The position numbers and the translations under genes were made by a program. From NCBI GenBank assembly GCA_024234635.1, contig JACKNX010000004.1, forward strand, positions 124,001 through 188,000: DNA of 64,000 bases. Direction: 5' to 3'. Origin of the DNA: Pseudomonadales bacterium (GTDB taxonomy: Bacteria; Pseudomonadota; Gammaproteobacteria; Pseudomonadales; Azotimanducaceae). Of the stretch, positions 42,356 to 52,028 are shown one piece after another; the stretch's first letter is position 1; every line of letters begins with the position of its first letter. A model generated the notes under the pieces. The model saw only the letters and a program-made list of their open reading frames with translations. It did not search any database and was not told the DNA's origin.

Positions 42356-43657
42356 TTACTGCGCAGCTTCCAGTTGACGCCGGCGCTCAGATTCTCGCTC
42401 GATGAACTGAATCCACTGGGAACAGATGCGAATGGACGTATTGTCGTTATCTCTTCGCGCCAGATTGTTGCAGGAGCTGAAAGAAGAGGATGCTGCTGAC
42501 AACTGATCCTGGTTGTACAGGCACATGCCACGCACCGTGTGCACCGCAGCCGGTTTGCGCAAGCCACCTTTTTCGAGGGCCTTATTGGCCGAAGTGACGC
42601 ATTTGTCGTACTTGTCGTCATCCAGGTAGAGATTCGCCAACCGCTCATAGATCTTGCCGTCATCCGACAATGTCGCTGCGTCTTCGAACACTTTGATCGC
42701 CGGTTGCGTATCACCCGCAAGTTGCAGCGCCTGGCCAAGGCTTTGAAGGTTCTTGGAGTTCCGTTCAACGACCTTCTTGTCGATACCCTCCCGCATGACT
42801 TTCGACGCTTTGTACGGAACCTCCGCCTGCATCAACAGACCCGCAAGGTTGGTGTAGTCCGAGGAGCGCTCAAGCATTTTGGCCGCGTGCGCCGCCTGCA
42901 TCGCCCAGAGTTGTTCCTTTTCCTTACCGACCTGCCCGTATACACCAGCCAGGCGCATCCAGTACATGTTCTTCGGCCAATAGGCGATCAGCGTCTCCAG
43001 CGAAGAGATCACTTTCGGCCAGTCTTCCTTTTCGTAATAGAGGAAGTTGAGCAGCGCGTACCATTGCTCCTTCGGCGTGACCCCGCGTTCCTTCGCGATA
43101 CGGATACCGGTCTCCACCTGCTTGATGGCATTCGGATAATCCTTCATCGAGTAGTAGACCTGCCCCATGAAGATATGCGGATCGTGCCCGGGATTCCTGG
43201 CCTTCGTGATCCACTTCTGCATGTAGTTGAGCGCGTCCTGATAGCGATTTGCCACGAAGCTGAGCTGAGCGAGCGTGTAGAGAGTCTGGGTCTCCAGGCC
43301 TTCCGGGACACCCTCGCCGATATCGGCAACCATCTTGTAGTACTTGATGGCGTTGTTGTAGTCCTCTTTGGAGTAGTAGCCAAAGCCCAGCATGTTGTAC
43401 ATCTGGCCTTTTTCATTCGTGTTGTACTTACGGGCATCCACAATGCCGAGGAGCAGGTTGATCGCCTCGTTGTACTGCTTGAGATCCATTGCTGCCTGGG
43501 CTTCGCCCAGTTTCTTGAAAACCTGCTCGCTGATGGTGGGGACGCGGCGTGTCTTCTGCTCGCCTTCCCCTTCCGCCGCAAACGCGGTCATGCCCATACC
43601 GAGCAGCGCAGTCAAAACCAGAACGATACCTGTTCGCAACCAGCCGGTACTTCTCAT
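42356..43657 (-). CDS. TPR-repeat periplasmic protein of the TonB operon
   Basis: The 433-residue protein has a signal peptide (about 1-27, ending TAFAA) and then a long array of TPR-like helices with motifs such as AIKYYKMVADIG and ALNYMQKWI. It is the last gene of the six-gene TonB operon and starts 1 bp from the tonB stop. Other TtpC-type TonB loci also end in a TPR gene, and it probably helps assemble or couple the complex to outer-membrane transporters (inference). ATG 43657 is chosen because it gives a clean signal sequence. Confidence 0.87.
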   Translation of the reverse strand: MRSTGWLRTGIVLVLTALLGMGMTAFAAEGEGEQKTRRVPTISEQVFKKLGEAQAAMDLKQYNEAINLLLGIVDARKYNTNEKGQMYNMLGFGYYSKEDYNNAIKYYKMVADIGEGVPEGLETQTLYTLAQLSFVANRYQDALNYMQKWITKARNPGHDPHIFMGQVYYSMKDYPNAIKQVETGIRIAKERGVTPKEQWYALLNFLYYEKEDWPKVISSLETLIAYWPKNMYWMRLAGVYGQVGKEKEQLWAMQAAHAAKMLERSSDYTNLAGLLMQAEVPYKASKVMREGIDKKVVERNSKNLQSLGQALQLAGDTQPAIKVFEDAATLSDDGKIYERLANLYLDDDKYDKCVTSANKALEKGGLRKPAAVHTVRGMCLYNQDQLSAASSSFSSCNNLARRDNDNTSIRICSQWIQFIERESERRRQLEAAQ

Positions 43658-43658
43658 G

Positions 43659-44258
43659 TCAGTCCTCCAGCTCGAAGGTGATCTTGTTACGAACCCCGGC
43701 CACATCGATTGGTTCGCCGTCCACGACTTTGGGCTTGTACTTGAACTTGAGCGCAGCCTGAATTGCTGCGTTATCAAAAATCCCCTGTGGCTGTGCTTCG
43801 ACCACGACAGGATCCTTGACCGCACCCGTTTTGGTGACCACAAATTCGAGGATCACGTAACCTTCGATACCGCGCGTCTGCGCCCGTCGGGGATACTGCG
43901 GCGCCACCTTGACGATAGGCAGATATTCTCCGTCGGAACTGAAGCCGCCGGTACCACCGATATTGAGATCAACGTTCACGTTGACCGCGCTCACATCCAC
44001 GCCGGTGCTGGCGGCATTGGCATCAAATGTCGGCTTCGGCGCATCGGGTGGCGGCTGATCCGGCGGTGGCGGAGGCTTGGGTTTGCGAACCTTGGTCTCT
44101 ACTTCCTGATCCTGCTCAAGACGGACGAAGTCCGTGATCCGGATCTTCGACCCTTCTTCCAGAATGTTGTCGTCGTTCGCGATCAGCATCTGCATGATGT
44201 AGAACAACACCACCGTTACGATGGCACTGGCGATAACACCTAATCCATAACGAACCAT
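43659..44258 (-). CDS. tonB: TonB-family energy transducer
   Basis: TonB links the proton-driven ExbB/ExbD motor to outer-membrane transporters. The 199-residue protein has one N-terminal membrane helix (about 7-27), a Pro-Lys-rich spacer (KPKPPPPPDQPPP) and a C-terminal TonB domain with PIVKVAPQYPRRAQTRGIEGYV. The short length resembles TonB2 of Vibrio. It follows exbD by 16 bp. Confidence 0.94.
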   Translation of the reverse strand: MVRYGLGVIASAIVTVVLFYIMQMLIANDDNILEEGSKIRITDFVRLEQDQEVETKVRKPKPPPPPDQPPPDAPKPTFDANAASTGVDVSAVNVNVDLNIGGTGGFSSDGEYLPIVKVAPQYPRRAQTRGIEGYVILEFVVTKTGAVKDPVVVEAQPQGIFDNAAIQAALKFKYKPKVVDGEPIDVAGVRNKITFELED

Positions 44259-44274
44259 GCTGAACCGCCCTCCC

Positions 44275-44679
44275 CTACTGTTCCGTGGAGATGGCGACTT
44301 CTGTCATGCCCGCGCCGCGTGCGGCCGTGAGAACGTTCAGAAGTGCCGAATGTTTGGCTTTACGATCGGCCTGGATGACCATGCCGCCCTTGGGATTCTC
44401 CGCATGCAGGCGCTCGATATGGGCGCGTACGGTCTGTCCATCAACTTTCTGGTTATCGATCCAGATATCACCCTTCTCGCCGATAGCGACAATGACACTG
44501 ACCGTAGGTTTCTGTTCCGCGGTCAGCGCGTCGGGTCGCAGCACATCGATACCTGCCCGTTTGATGAACGTGGCCGTCACGATGAAGAAAATCAACATGA
44601 TGAACACCACGTCAAGCATGGGCGTCAGGTTGATATCGCCATCGTCACTGGCTTTGTTGGCTTTACGCTTTTTCAGCAT
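44275..44679 (-). CDS. exbD: Biopolymer transport protein ExbD/TolR
   Basis: The 134-residue protein has one N-terminal membrane helix with the proton-relay aspartate in the family block INLTPMLDVVFIMLIFF, and a periplasmic domain. It forms the motor complex with ExbB. Spacing of 48 bp to exbB and 16 bp to tonB supports one operon. Confidence 0.95.
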   Translation of the reverse strand: MLKKRKANKASDDGDINLTPMLDVVFIMLIFFIVTATFIKRAGIDVLRPDALTAEQKPTVSVIVAIGEKGDIWIDNQKVDGQTVRAHIERLHAENPKGGMVIQADRKAKHSALLNVLTAARGAGMTEVAISTEQ

Positions 44680-44727
44680 TCACTCTTCTCCCCTCGGATC
44701 GCGCTGGCGGACTCAAGGTCCAAGCGA

Positions 44728-45243
44728 TCAGTGGTCCATCGTCAGATGGTCTTCGAATATTTCGGTTTCGAACTCGACGCGACGCTTGACGATCGTACTT
44801 CCGAGTACCCCTGACAAAGAAGCGATCATTCCCGCCATGGTGGGAATGGTCGCCTGGGAGACACCGGATGCCATCGACCTGGCGTTGCCGCCTTGCGTCG
44901 CCATCGCATCGAACACCGCAATCATTCCGGTCACCGTGCCAAGCAGCCCCAGAAGCGGGCAAAGCATGACGCAGGTCTGAATGAGAGGCAGCGATCCCCG
45001 GATCTTTTCAGACGCCTCGGAGATCAGCTGATCACGCACCTGGTGCGCGCTCCACGACTTGCGTTCAGGTCGTGATTCCCATACCTCGGTTGACGTGCGT
45101 ATGACGCCAACGTGTTCGGTACGGAAATACAGGATGCGCTCGACGATCAACGTCCACATGAAGAACGTCAGGCCAGCGATCAGCCACAGGACGTCGCCAC
45201 CCTGCTCCATGAAACCCATGATGGCGTGGTATATGCCTTGCAT
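44728..45243 (-). CDS. exbB: Proton channel protein ExbB (MotA/TolQ/ExbB family)
   Basis: The 171-residue protein has three membrane helices and the family block CPLLGLLGTVTGMIAVFD, followed by GVSQATIPTMAGMIAS with the conserved threonine of the proton path. It is the shorter of two MotA/TolQ/ExbB proteins in this operon and matches ExbB2 of Vibrio-type TonB2 systems. Confidence 0.94.
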   Translation of the reverse strand: MQGIYHAIMGFMEQGGDVLWLIAGLTFFMWTLIVERILYFRTEHVGVIRTSTEVWESRPERKSWSAHQVRDQLISEASEKIRGSLPLIQTCVMLCPLLGLLGTVTGMIAVFDAMATQGGNARSMASGVSQATIPTMAGMIASLSGVLGSTIVKRRVEFETEIFEDHLTMDH

Positions 45244-45279
45244 TTCCTGCTGCCTCCGTGTGGCTCGGAAGTTCCGCGA

Positions 45280-46749
45280 TCAGCCCAGGGGCTGACCGCT
45301 TCGCTCCGCGTGGTCCGCGATGATGCCGGCGCTCTGCTCCTCGAGCACATGCACGATGGAGCGGGATTTGGCGGCAATGATGGCGTAGAGAAGCGTGGTC
45401 GGAATAGCAACCACAAGTCCTTCTACCGTCGTGACCAGGGCCTGGGAAATACCGCCCGCCATCACCTTCGGATCGCCCGTTCCGAACAGGGTGATCTGCT
45501 GGAACGTCAGGATCATGCCCGTTACGGTACCCAGAAGACCCAGCAGCGGCGCAACGATGGAGATGACCTGCACGAGATTGATGTTCTTGGTTAGGCCCGG
45601 ATTCTCGCCGAGGATCGCTTCCCCGAGTTTGAGCTCCAGGGTCTCGACATCAACATCCCGGTTCTCCTCGTACACTTTCAGTACACGACCCAGCGGATTG
45701 TCGCTGTTGGGCGTAGAAGACTTCTTCTGCGCATTGACTTTGGAGCCAATCATGGTGAGGGAAATCCAGCGCTCGATGGCAAGCAGCACGCCCAGGATAC
45801 CGACGATGATGATCACGGCGCCTACGTACTCGCCCTGACCATCACACCACGGCAGATAGCACTCACCCTTGCTGATACCGCCCATGAAGCTGCCGATACG
45901 ATCGCCCCAGGTGTCCCTGTCGACCATCAGTGCGAGCAGTGAGCCGCGGGTTGGATCGATACCCATTTCAACAATCTCACCGGTGGAAGCATCTAACAGG
46001 TCCGAGGTTGTGTTTGAGTAGCGGGCCGACGGCTGCCGGGCCAACTCAACCAGACTGCCACTCGCGGGATCGTATTGCAGGAAACCGTCTTCGCCGGCAA
46101 TTACGAACGAACCGACCCGAACGACTTCCGCTTCCCGCTTCTCGCCGTCGAGTTGCTGGATCGTGGTGGAGTACTTGACGACCCGACCGGACTCGGTCAT
46201 TTCGCGCTGCAGTTCGAACCAGAGCCGTTCCATTTCATCAATGGAGGCAAGCTGCGTGGACTTGCCCATCTTCTTGGCAAGCTCACCCAGCCAGTCACCT
46301 CGGCCGGGGAACTGGTTGGAGATGATGGAACCGCCGAACTGGCCTCGCGTGTCGCCTGCGACCTGCTGGAGCACGCCGAAGAGTTCGCGCAGTGAACCAA
46401 GGCGCTTGTCCAGGGCTTCCTGCAGATCGCCGATCTTGGTTTCGTTTTCTTCGAACGTGGTTTCCAGTTGCTCGGAACGCCGTTCCTGTGCGGTGCGCTG
46501 TGCCTTGGCTTCACCCAGCATGCGTGCCTGCTGGTCCTTGTCGCGCCGGAACTGCGCTTCGCGAGCGGTGTGTTCCTTGGACTCGACCACCTTGGCCTGT
46601 CGAACAGCCTCGAGCAATCCGTCCAGCGAGCTCTGCTGAACGACCTTCAGATCGTCAGCGGTGGCTGCCGGTACCGCGGCTTCCTCGGCGTTCGCGAACT
46701 GGGCCAGGAACGCCAGACCCGCGGCGAAGAATAGTTTTTTCGTCATCAT
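45280..46749 (-). CDS. TtpC-like long MotA/TolQ/ExbB protein with periplasmic coiled coil
   Basis: The 489-residue protein has a signal-like N-terminus, a coiled coil (about 35-120), a mixed periplasmic domain, then three membrane helices with APLLGLLGTVTGMILTFQ and GGISQALVTTVEGLVVA. This is the TtpC type, which is needed alongside ExbB2-ExbD2-TonB2 in Vibrio for some iron-chelate uptake. Its start overlaps the DUF3450 stop (ATGA); a second methionine follows directly. Confidence 0.92.
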   Translation of the reverse strand: MMTKKLFFAAGLAFLAQFANAEEAAVPAATADDLKVVQQSSLDGLLEAVRQAKVVESKEHTAREAQFRRDKDQQARMLGEAKAQRTAQERRSEQLETTFEENETKIGDLQEALDKRLGSLRELFGVLQQVAGDTRGQFGGSIISNQFPGRGDWLGELAKKMGKSTQLASIDEMERLWFELQREMTESGRVVKYSTTIQQLDGEKREAEVVRVGSFVIAGEDGFLQYDPASGSLVELARQPSARYSNTTSDLLDASTGEIVEMGIDPTRGSLLALMVDRDTWGDRIGSFMGGISKGECYLPWCDGQGEYVGAVIIIVGILGVLLAIERWISLTMIGSKVNAQKKSSTPNSDNPLGRVLKVYEENRDVDVETLELKLGEAILGENPGLTKNINLVQVISIVAPLLGLLGTVTGMILTFQQITLFGTGDPKVMAGGISQALVTTVEGLVVAIPTTLLYAIIAAKSRSIVHVLEEQSAGIIADHAERSGQPLG

Positions 46750-47525
46750 TTTGCTGCAGCCTCCGGTCCGGTCACAGGCAGTGCGAGCAGATCGACCGCC
46801 AGTTGCTTGCGGGCCATCTTGATGCCACGTCGGACGGAGTCCGAGAAGTCATCGGAGATGGGTTCCCACTTCTTGTCCTGTTTGTTCCACATGCCGGTCT
46901 CTTCGCCGTCCAGGGACTGGTAGGCCAGTACGACGCGTCCGACGCGCAGGATGTCCACCTTGCGTTCGGTGCCGTCGATGTTGATGGTTTCGCTGTAGGA
47001 ATCCATCGTTCGGCCGTACTCGTTTTCGATCTGGAACGCACGCATGACCTGGTTGAATTTCTCGGACACCGCCACATCGGCGCGATCCAGGTTGTTACGC
47101 AGTTCGGCGATGCGATTGGCGCGCTCGTTCATCCAGAACGGCATGTCAAGGGACACGAACTGTTCCAGGCCGTCGACCATGCGCAGCATGAACGGTGTGA
47201 TCTGGCGTTCGATCAGCGTCACCTTGTCGATGCTGTCATTGATCTCGGCCATTTCCGCGTTCTGATTGGCGATCTGCTTGTCGAGCTGCCGGTTGTAAAC
47301 GCGCAGCCCTTCGATCTCCTTGAGCACCGTCTTGTAGTCATTCAACAGACCACGGGTCTCTTCGGTCAGAGCATCAATCTTTGCCTGCGATCGCTTCGCC
47401 TCGTCGTTGATGGACTTGGTAACCGCGAAGATATCGTTCAACGTCGCTGCGTTAACCGCGCCAACGCCGACCAAACACAGGCCCAAGGCGATCGCTTGCG
47501 CGAGGTTTCGGATGTGCTTACTCAT
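46746..47525 (-). CDS. DUF3450 family periplasmic coiled-coil protein
   Basis: The 259-residue protein has a signal peptide (about 1-27) and a long coiled coil (about 35-100), then a mixed domain with LRVGRVVLAYQSLDGEETG, typical of DUF3450. The gene regularly precedes TtpC-type TonB clusters. It starts the six-gene operon; ATG 47525 gives the signal sequence, and the 13-residue longer frame is not supported. Likely role: periplasmic partner of the TtpC coiled coil (inference). Confidence 0.9.
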   Translation of the reverse strand: MSKHIRNLAQAIALGLCLVGVGAVNAATLNDIFAVTKSINDEAKRSQAKIDALTEETRGLLNDYKTVLKEIEGLRVYNRQLDKQIANQNAEMAEINDSIDKVTLIERQITPFMLRMVDGLEQFVSLDMPFWMNERANRIAELRNNLDRADVAVSEKFNQVMRAFQIENEYGRTMDSYSETINIDGTERKVDILRVGRVVLAYQSLDGEETGMWNKQDKKWEPISDDFSDSVRRGIKMARKQLAVDLLALPVTGPEAAAK

Positions 47526-47938
47526 GTGGCTTCCTACGGATGTAGTTGGTACTTCCCGACTCACGGTTCAATCGAGGGCAACAGGTCGACAGCGGTGGCT
47601 GCCGGCATGGTTGACGACATTTGATCGTGGACGAAATCGATTGTTGTAAACGCCCCGGCCGCACGATCCAGTCCAGATTCTGTGCGCCGGGAAAGTAACG
47701 AAGATGACGTGATGCGACGCCGATATCTACTGCATATCGCAACGCAGCCACCTTGTTGTCCCCGCCCCTTTTTGCGTCCGCGAAGGATCATCAAAGCTCC
47801 AGTTGATGTCAAGGTTGCGCGCGCAGGTGACTGAAAAAGATTGTTCACGGGGTGTCCGGATTACTGATTGACAACCTCGCCGGTCGCATGAGGCGCGGGA
47901 AAAAGCGCCTGTTTTTCCCGCGAACACGGCCCATCAGA
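47526..47938. other. Gene-free region upstream of the TonB operon
   Basis: This stretch must hold the operon's promoter. I searched by eye for a Fur-box-like GATAATGATAATCATTATC and saw no good match, so iron control is not supported here. The only clear structure is the hairpin at 47894-47922, which belongs to the upstream hydrolase gene. Confidence 0.45.
47894..47922 (-). terminator. Rho-independent terminator downstream of the dienelactone-hydrolase-like gene
   Basis: An 11-bp perfect stem CGCGGGAAAAA/TTTTTCCCGCG with a 7-nt loop (GCGCCTG on the plus strand) lies 16 bp after the stop. Because the A and T runs are part of the stem it could act on both strands. Confidence 0.75.
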
Positions 47939-48610
47939 TCACGCCAGGTGCTGCGCGAAGAACGCCAGCGTGCGCGTTTTTGCGGTCGCCGCTGCAGAGG
48001 CGTCGTAGCTGTCGCGATGATCACAGTTGAAGCCATGATCCGCCGCGTAGACGTAGACCGTTACCTGCGGTAACGCGGCCTTGATCTGCTCGACGTCACT
48101 CATCGGGATGTGCGCGTCGCGCTCGCCGAAATGCATGATGACCGGACACGACGCCTTGCGGCCGGTTTCGTTCACGACACCGCCGCCATAATAAGAAGAA
48201 GCTGCACTGATTCCCTTCAGCGTGCATGCCGACAACCAGGTCAGCAGACCGCCGAAGCAGTAGCCGACGACACCGACCTTGCCGTGCCGGGCGATATGAT
48301 CGACGGCGGTCTGGATATCGCCAAGCGCGCGATCACGGGACAGGTCCTGGAACGCCAGTTTGATGCCGGCCTGCATGTCGTCGCCGGTGTAGCCCAGCTC
48401 GATGTTCGGGCGCACGCGGTCGAAAATCTGCGGTGCGATGGCGGCATAGCCGGCGGCGGCATAACCGTCCGTCACCTCGCGGATGTGGTTGTTGACCCCG
48501 AAGATTTCCTGGATGACGACCACCGCTCCCCTGGGCCGGCCCCCGGGCAGGCTCTGGTAGGCACCAAAAGTGAAACCGTCGTCGGCGGTAAGTTGGATCT
48601 GTTCTCCCAT
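47939..48610 (-). CDS. Dienelactone hydrolase family protein
   Basis: The 223-residue alpha/beta hydrolase has the DLH nucleophile motif GYCFGG (cysteine nucleophile), an acid in FGERDAHIPM and a histidine in ADHGFNCD. The GAVVVIQEIFGVN segment holds the glutamate that keeps the cysteine active. It may hydrolyse dienelactone or similar esters; no aromatic-pathway genes are adjacent, so the role is open. The ATG at 48610 follows a GGAG-like site. A terminator follows it. Confidence 0.9.
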   Translation of the reverse strand: MGEQIQLTADDGFTFGAYQSLPGGRPRGAVVVIQEIFGVNNHIREVTDGYAAAGYAAIAPQIFDRVRPNIELGYTGDDMQAGIKLAFQDLSRDRALGDIQTAVDHIARHGKVGVVGYCFGGLLTWLSACTLKGISAASSYYGGGVVNETGRKASCPVIMHFGERDAHIPMSDVEQIKAALPQVTVYVYAADHGFNCDHRDSYDASAAATAKTRTLAFFAQHLA

Positions 48611-48763
48611 GCTGCTCTCCTTCCGGCTGTGCGTGTTTTCCTGAATTGCGGCCACCAGGCGGGGCACTCGCCCCCGGCTGCGCGAATGCCGGCAGATTAC
48701 TGAAGCCGATCGCGGATGGCGACCGTTGGCTTCGGCGCTTCGGTCCGGCACCGGGAGAAGAGA

Positions 48764-48781
48764 CTGTCATCGAACTGTGAC
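48764..48781 (+). promoter_or_regulatory. Pho-box-like site upstream of phoB
   Basis: CTGTCAT, 4 bp, CTGTGAC: two 7-bp half-sites with 11-bp periodicity, matching the PhoB-binding consensus except one base in the second half-site. It lies about 120 bp before the phoB start, consistent with autoregulation under phosphate starvation. Confidence 0.7.
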
Positions 48782-48811
48782 ATTTCCGGTGTCCAATAGG
48801 CAGCCATGAAA

Positions 48812-48826
48812 TGTGACAATGTCATA
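48812..48826. promoter_or_regulatory. Imperfect palindrome TGTGACAATGTCATA before phoB
   Basis: A near-dyad (TGTGAC-AAT-GTCATA) between the Pho box and the phoB start. Its spacing does not fit a second standard Pho box; it could be an extra PhoB half-site pair on opposite strands or another operator. Confidence 0.35.
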
Positions 48827-48903
48827 TATGAATATGACGGCGGAAGACGACGCGCTTCTGAGCCCCGATTTGTCCTTCGCGGTCCCTCACGGTGGCTGAC
48901 GAC

Positions 48904-49596
48904 ATGAAGGAGAATCTGACCAACACCATTCTGATCGTCGAGGACGATCCGGATATCCGCGGAATGCTCGTTTTCAACCTCACCCGGGCCGGCTTTGCCG
49001 TCTGGGAAGCTGCCAGCGCCGAGGAGGCGCTGACCCGGCTGGATCGTCTGCTGCCCAGTCTCGCCATCATCGACTGGATGCTGCCCCGGATGAGTGGCGT
49101 GGAACTGTCGCGGCGTTTGCGGCACGACGAACACACGCGCGACCTGCCTATCATCATGCTCACCGCCAGGGGCGAGGAAGCTGACAAACTGCGTGGTTAC
49201 GACTCCGGCATCGACGACTATCTCACCAAGCCATTTTCGCCAAGGGAACTGGTCGCCCGGATTCGGGCGCTGCTGCGACGCGTGGGTAGTCCGGAAAACG
49301 GGCAACTGCAGTCAGCAGGTATGACGCTGGACCTGCGCTCCCACCAACTTCTGGTCGAGGGCCAGCCCGTCAAACTGGGTCCCACCGAGTTCCGGTTGCT
49401 GGAGCTATTCATGAGTTCCCCAAACAGGGCCTTCGACCGCCCGCAACTCCTCGATCGCGTGTGGGGCCGCAGTGTCTACGTCGAGGAACGCACGGTGGAT
49501 GTGCACGTGCTGCGATTGCGCAAGGCATTGAAACCTCACGGGCTTGACCAGCACATCGAGACGGTGCGCGGCCTCGGGTACCGGTTCACGCCTTGA
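48904..49596 (+). CDS. phoB: Phosphate regulon response regulator PhoB
   Basis: PhoB activates Pho genes when phosphate is scarce. The 230-residue protein has an OmpR-type receiver with acidic EDD and phospho-acceptor D in IIDWMLPRMSG, a lysine in TKPFSP, and a winged-helix C-terminus with ERTVDVHVLRLRKAL. ATG 48904 is chosen; a GTG 12 bp upstream at 48892 is possible. It overlaps phoR by 4 bp. Confidence 0.96.
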   Translation: MKENLTNTILIVEDDPDIRGMLVFNLTRAGFAVWEAASAEEALTRLDRLLPSLAIIDWMLPRMSGVELSRRLRHDEHTRDLPIIMLTARGEEADKLRGYDSGIDDYLTKPFSPRELVARIRALLRRVGSPENGQLQSAGMTLDLRSHQLLVEGQPVKLGPTEFRLLELFMSSPNRAFDRPQLLDRVWGRSVYVEERTVDVHVLRLRKALKPHGLDQHIETVRGLGYRFTP

Positions 49597-50906
49597 AGTA
49601 CTACTCCTTTTCCGACTATGTGCGCTTCTTTGGCCTCCTGCTGCTTGGCGCCCTGCTCGGCTGGGCTGTAGATGCATTCTGGCCGGGGCTGGTGGGCGCG
49701 CTGATCGTATGGACATTGATCCAGCATCGGGAATACACCACGTTCCGGCGTTGGGCGGTGCGGCCACTGCGCCGTCCCGAGTTCGCCACGGACGCCTGGC
49801 AGAATGCGGCGGACATCCTGTTCCGCAGCGGCCGGAGACAGCGCGACCGGGCACACGTTGCCCTGGCACAGCTGCGCAACCTGCAGTCGGTGACCGAAGC
49901 ACTCCCCGATGCCGCCATCGTGCTGGACCCCAGCGGGCGTATCGAGCGGTTCAATGCCGCAGCACGACGCCAGTTGCGCATGCGTCGCTCCGACCTTGGT
50001 CTGCCTTTCGTGGAACTCGTCCGCCATCCGCAGGTGATGGCGCTGGTGCAGTCCCGCGAACAGCGTGAGCCGGTGGAATTTGCGTCTCCCTTCGACGACG
50101 GCGCGCGGCTGGAAGCCCGCCTCGTGCCCATGGGTGACGCAGGCGCCCTGCTCCTGATCCGTGACGTCACCCAACTCAATCGTCTGCTTTCCATGCGTCA
50201 GGACTTCGTTGCCAATGTCTCCCACGAGCTACGTACGCCGCTCACCGTGATACTCGGTTATCTCGAAACGTTGCAGGAAGATGACCTGGATGCGGAAACC
50301 CGGCGCATGCTCATCGACAAGGTCGTGCCGCCGGCGCAGCGCATGCATGCCCTGTTGCAGGACCTGCTTATTCTGACGCGCCTGGAATCGGAATCCGACG
50401 GTGGCATCGAAGGGCGCATGCCCATCGACATGGAAAAACTGCTCGGGCGCGTCGTCGCGCAAGTGGGCGGTCTGGCCGGCGCCGCACATCGCCTGGTCAT
50501 CGACGCGCGCAGCGCCCACCGGCTGATCGGCGTGCCGTCCGAAATCGAGAGCGCCGTGGGGAATCTGCTGTCCAATGCCATTCGCTACAGCCCGGATGGC
50601 GGAGAAATCCGAATCGGTTGGCGCGACGCGCCGGAAGGGGCGGTGCTCGACGTGCGGGATCAGGGTATCGGCATCCCCCGAGAACACCTCTCCCGGTTGA
50701 CGGAACGTTTCTACCGGGTCGATCTCGCGCGGGCCCGCGCCCAGGGCGGCACGGGACTCGGGCTTGCCATCGTCAAACACGTGCTCAAACGGCACGGCGC
50801 CGTGTTGCAGGTGGAAAGCGAACCTGGTCGTGGCAGCCGTTTCTTCACCGTCTTTCCGCCAGCCAGGCTGGCCCCATTTGATAAAACCCTGGAGGTTGTT
50901 GGATGA
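49593..50906 (+). CDS. phoR: Phosphate regulon sensor histidine kinase PhoR
   Basis: PhoR phosphorylates PhoB when PstSCAB/PhoU signals low phosphate. The 437-residue protein has two short N-terminal membrane helices without a large periplasmic domain, as in E. coli PhoR, a PAS domain (about 95-200), the phospho-histidine in [12 protein letters not shown], and a HATPase with [13 protein letters not shown]. The TTG start overlaps the phoB stop (TTGA). Confidence 0.95.
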   Translation: MKYYSFSDYVRFFGLLLLGALLGWAVDAFWPGLVGALIVWTLIQHREYTTFRRWAVRPLRRPEFATDAWQNAADILFRSGRRQRDRAHVALAQLRNLQSVTEALPDAAIVLDPSGRIERFNAAARRQLRMRRSDLGLPFVELVRHPQVMALVQSREQREPVEFASPFDDGARLEARLVPMGDAGALLLIRDVTQLNRLLSMRQDFVANVSHELRTPLTVILGYLETLQEDDLDAETRRMLIDKVVPPAQRMHALLQDLLILTRLESESDGGIEGRMPIDMEKLLGRVVAQVGGLAGAAHRLVIDARSAHRLIGVPSEIESAVGNLLSNAIRYSPDGGEIRIGWRDAPEGAVLDVRDQGIGIPREHLSRLTERFYRVDLARARAQGGTGLGLAIVKHVLKRHGAVLQVESEPGRGSRFFTVFPPARLAPFDKTLEVVG

Positions 50907-51904
50907 ATTCCTTTGTACGACTGGTTCCCCCCCGCTGGCGTCACCGGCTGGTCATGCCGTTGGCGCTGGCTGCGCTCTGCGTGCCCCCGCTGGCAAACGC
51001 GGACGACGTGGATCCCGCTCTGCCGGATTATGTGCGCACCGGCGGTGTTTCCGGCAACCTGTCCAGCGTCGGCTCGGATACGCTGGCCAATCTGATGACG
51101 CTCTGGACCGAAGCGTTCAAGCACGAGTACCCGAACGTGAATATCCAGGTGCAGGCTGCCGGTTCGTCGACGGCTCCGCCGGCGCTGACGGAAGGCACGT
51201 CAAACATGGGGCCAATGAGCCGCATGATGAAAGACAACGAGATCGAGGCCTTCGAATCCCGGCACGGCTACAAGCCCACGGCGGTGAAGGTCGCCATCGA
51301 TGCGCTGGCGGTGTACGTGCACAAGGACAATCCACTGAAAGCCCTGACCCTGCCGCAGGTCGACGCGATTTTCTCCGCCACCCGCCGCTGTGGTCACGAT
51401 ACCGATATACAGCAGTGGGGCCAGGTGGGTCTCGCGGGCTCGTGGCAAGCCCGGCCGATACAGCTCTATGGCCGCAACTCGGTGTCGGGAACCTACGGTT
51501 ACTTCAAGGAAGAGGCCCTGTGCGGCGGCGATTTCAAGAACAGCGTGAATGAACAGCCTGGCTCTGCGTCGGTGGTACAGTCCGTGGGTTCTTCCCTGAA
51601 TGGGATTGGCTACTCGGGAATTGGCTATCGTACCTCCGGTGTCAAGGCCCTGGCGATCGCGGAAGACGAGGACAGCGAGCCGGTGGAAGCCAGTGCCGCA
51701 TCGGCTGCGTCGGGCGAGTATCCGCTGTCGCGCTTCCTCTACATCTATGTCAACAAGAAGCCTGGAGAATCCCTTGCACCGCTGGAGCTGGCGTTCATCC
51801 GGCTGGTACTGTCCAGGACAGGTCAGCAGGTGGTTGTGAAAGACGGCTATGTGCCCTTGTCATCCCGGGTGGTGGCGCGGGAACTGGCCAGGCTCGAAAA
51901 ATAG
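50903..51904 (+). CDS. pstS: Periplasmic phosphate-binding protein PstS
   Basis: PstS captures phosphate in the periplasm for PstCAB. The 333-residue protein has a signal peptide (about 1-34, ending PLANA) and the phosphate-loop pattern GSDTLANL, then [11 protein letters not shown] and [12 protein letters not shown]. It contains an acidic/alanine-rich insert near residue 255. A CTGGAGG ribosome site lies before the ATG, and the start overlaps the phoR end by 4 bp. A terminator follows, suggesting separate control of pstS level. Confidence 0.95.
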   Translation: MNSFVRLVPPRWRHRLVMPLALAALCVPPLANADDVDPALPDYVRTGGVSGNLSSVGSDTLANLMTLWTEAFKHEYPNVNIQVQAAGSSTAPPALTEGTSNMGPMSRMMKDNEIEAFESRHGYKPTAVKVAIDALAVYVHKDNPLKALTLPQVDAIFSATRRCGHDTDIQQWGQVGLAGSWQARPIQLYGRNSVSGTYGYFKEEALCGGDFKNSVNEQPGSASVVQSVGSSLNGIGYSGIGYRTSGVKALAIAEDEDSEPVEASAASAASGEYPLSRFLYIYVNKKPGESLAPLELAFIRLVLSRTGQQVVVKDGYVPLSSRVVARELARLEK

Positions 51905-51923
51905 CCACGAGTATCGAACGGGG

Positions 51924-51958
51924 CCACCGGGTCGCAGAGGCGATCCGGTGGTTTTTTT
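51924..51958 (+). terminator. Intrinsic terminator or attenuator between pstS and pstC
   Basis: A 12-bp stem (CCACCGGGTCGC paired with GCGATCCGGTGG, one G-U pair) with loop AGAG is followed by seven T residues, 20 bp after the pstS stop. pstC starts about 70 bp further on, so read-through at this site would set the pstS to pstCAB ratio. Confidence 0.9.
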
Positions 51959-52028
51959 AGTTACAGCACTCCGTCGTTGTCCTGCCCGAACCGGGCGACA
52001 TCGGTGACCCAGCCAGGATAGCCCTGAC

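Noticed and set aside
47526..47938. Fur box before the TonB operon
   Set aside because: I looked for a GATAAT-type inverted array and found no convincing match, so iron control is not claimed.
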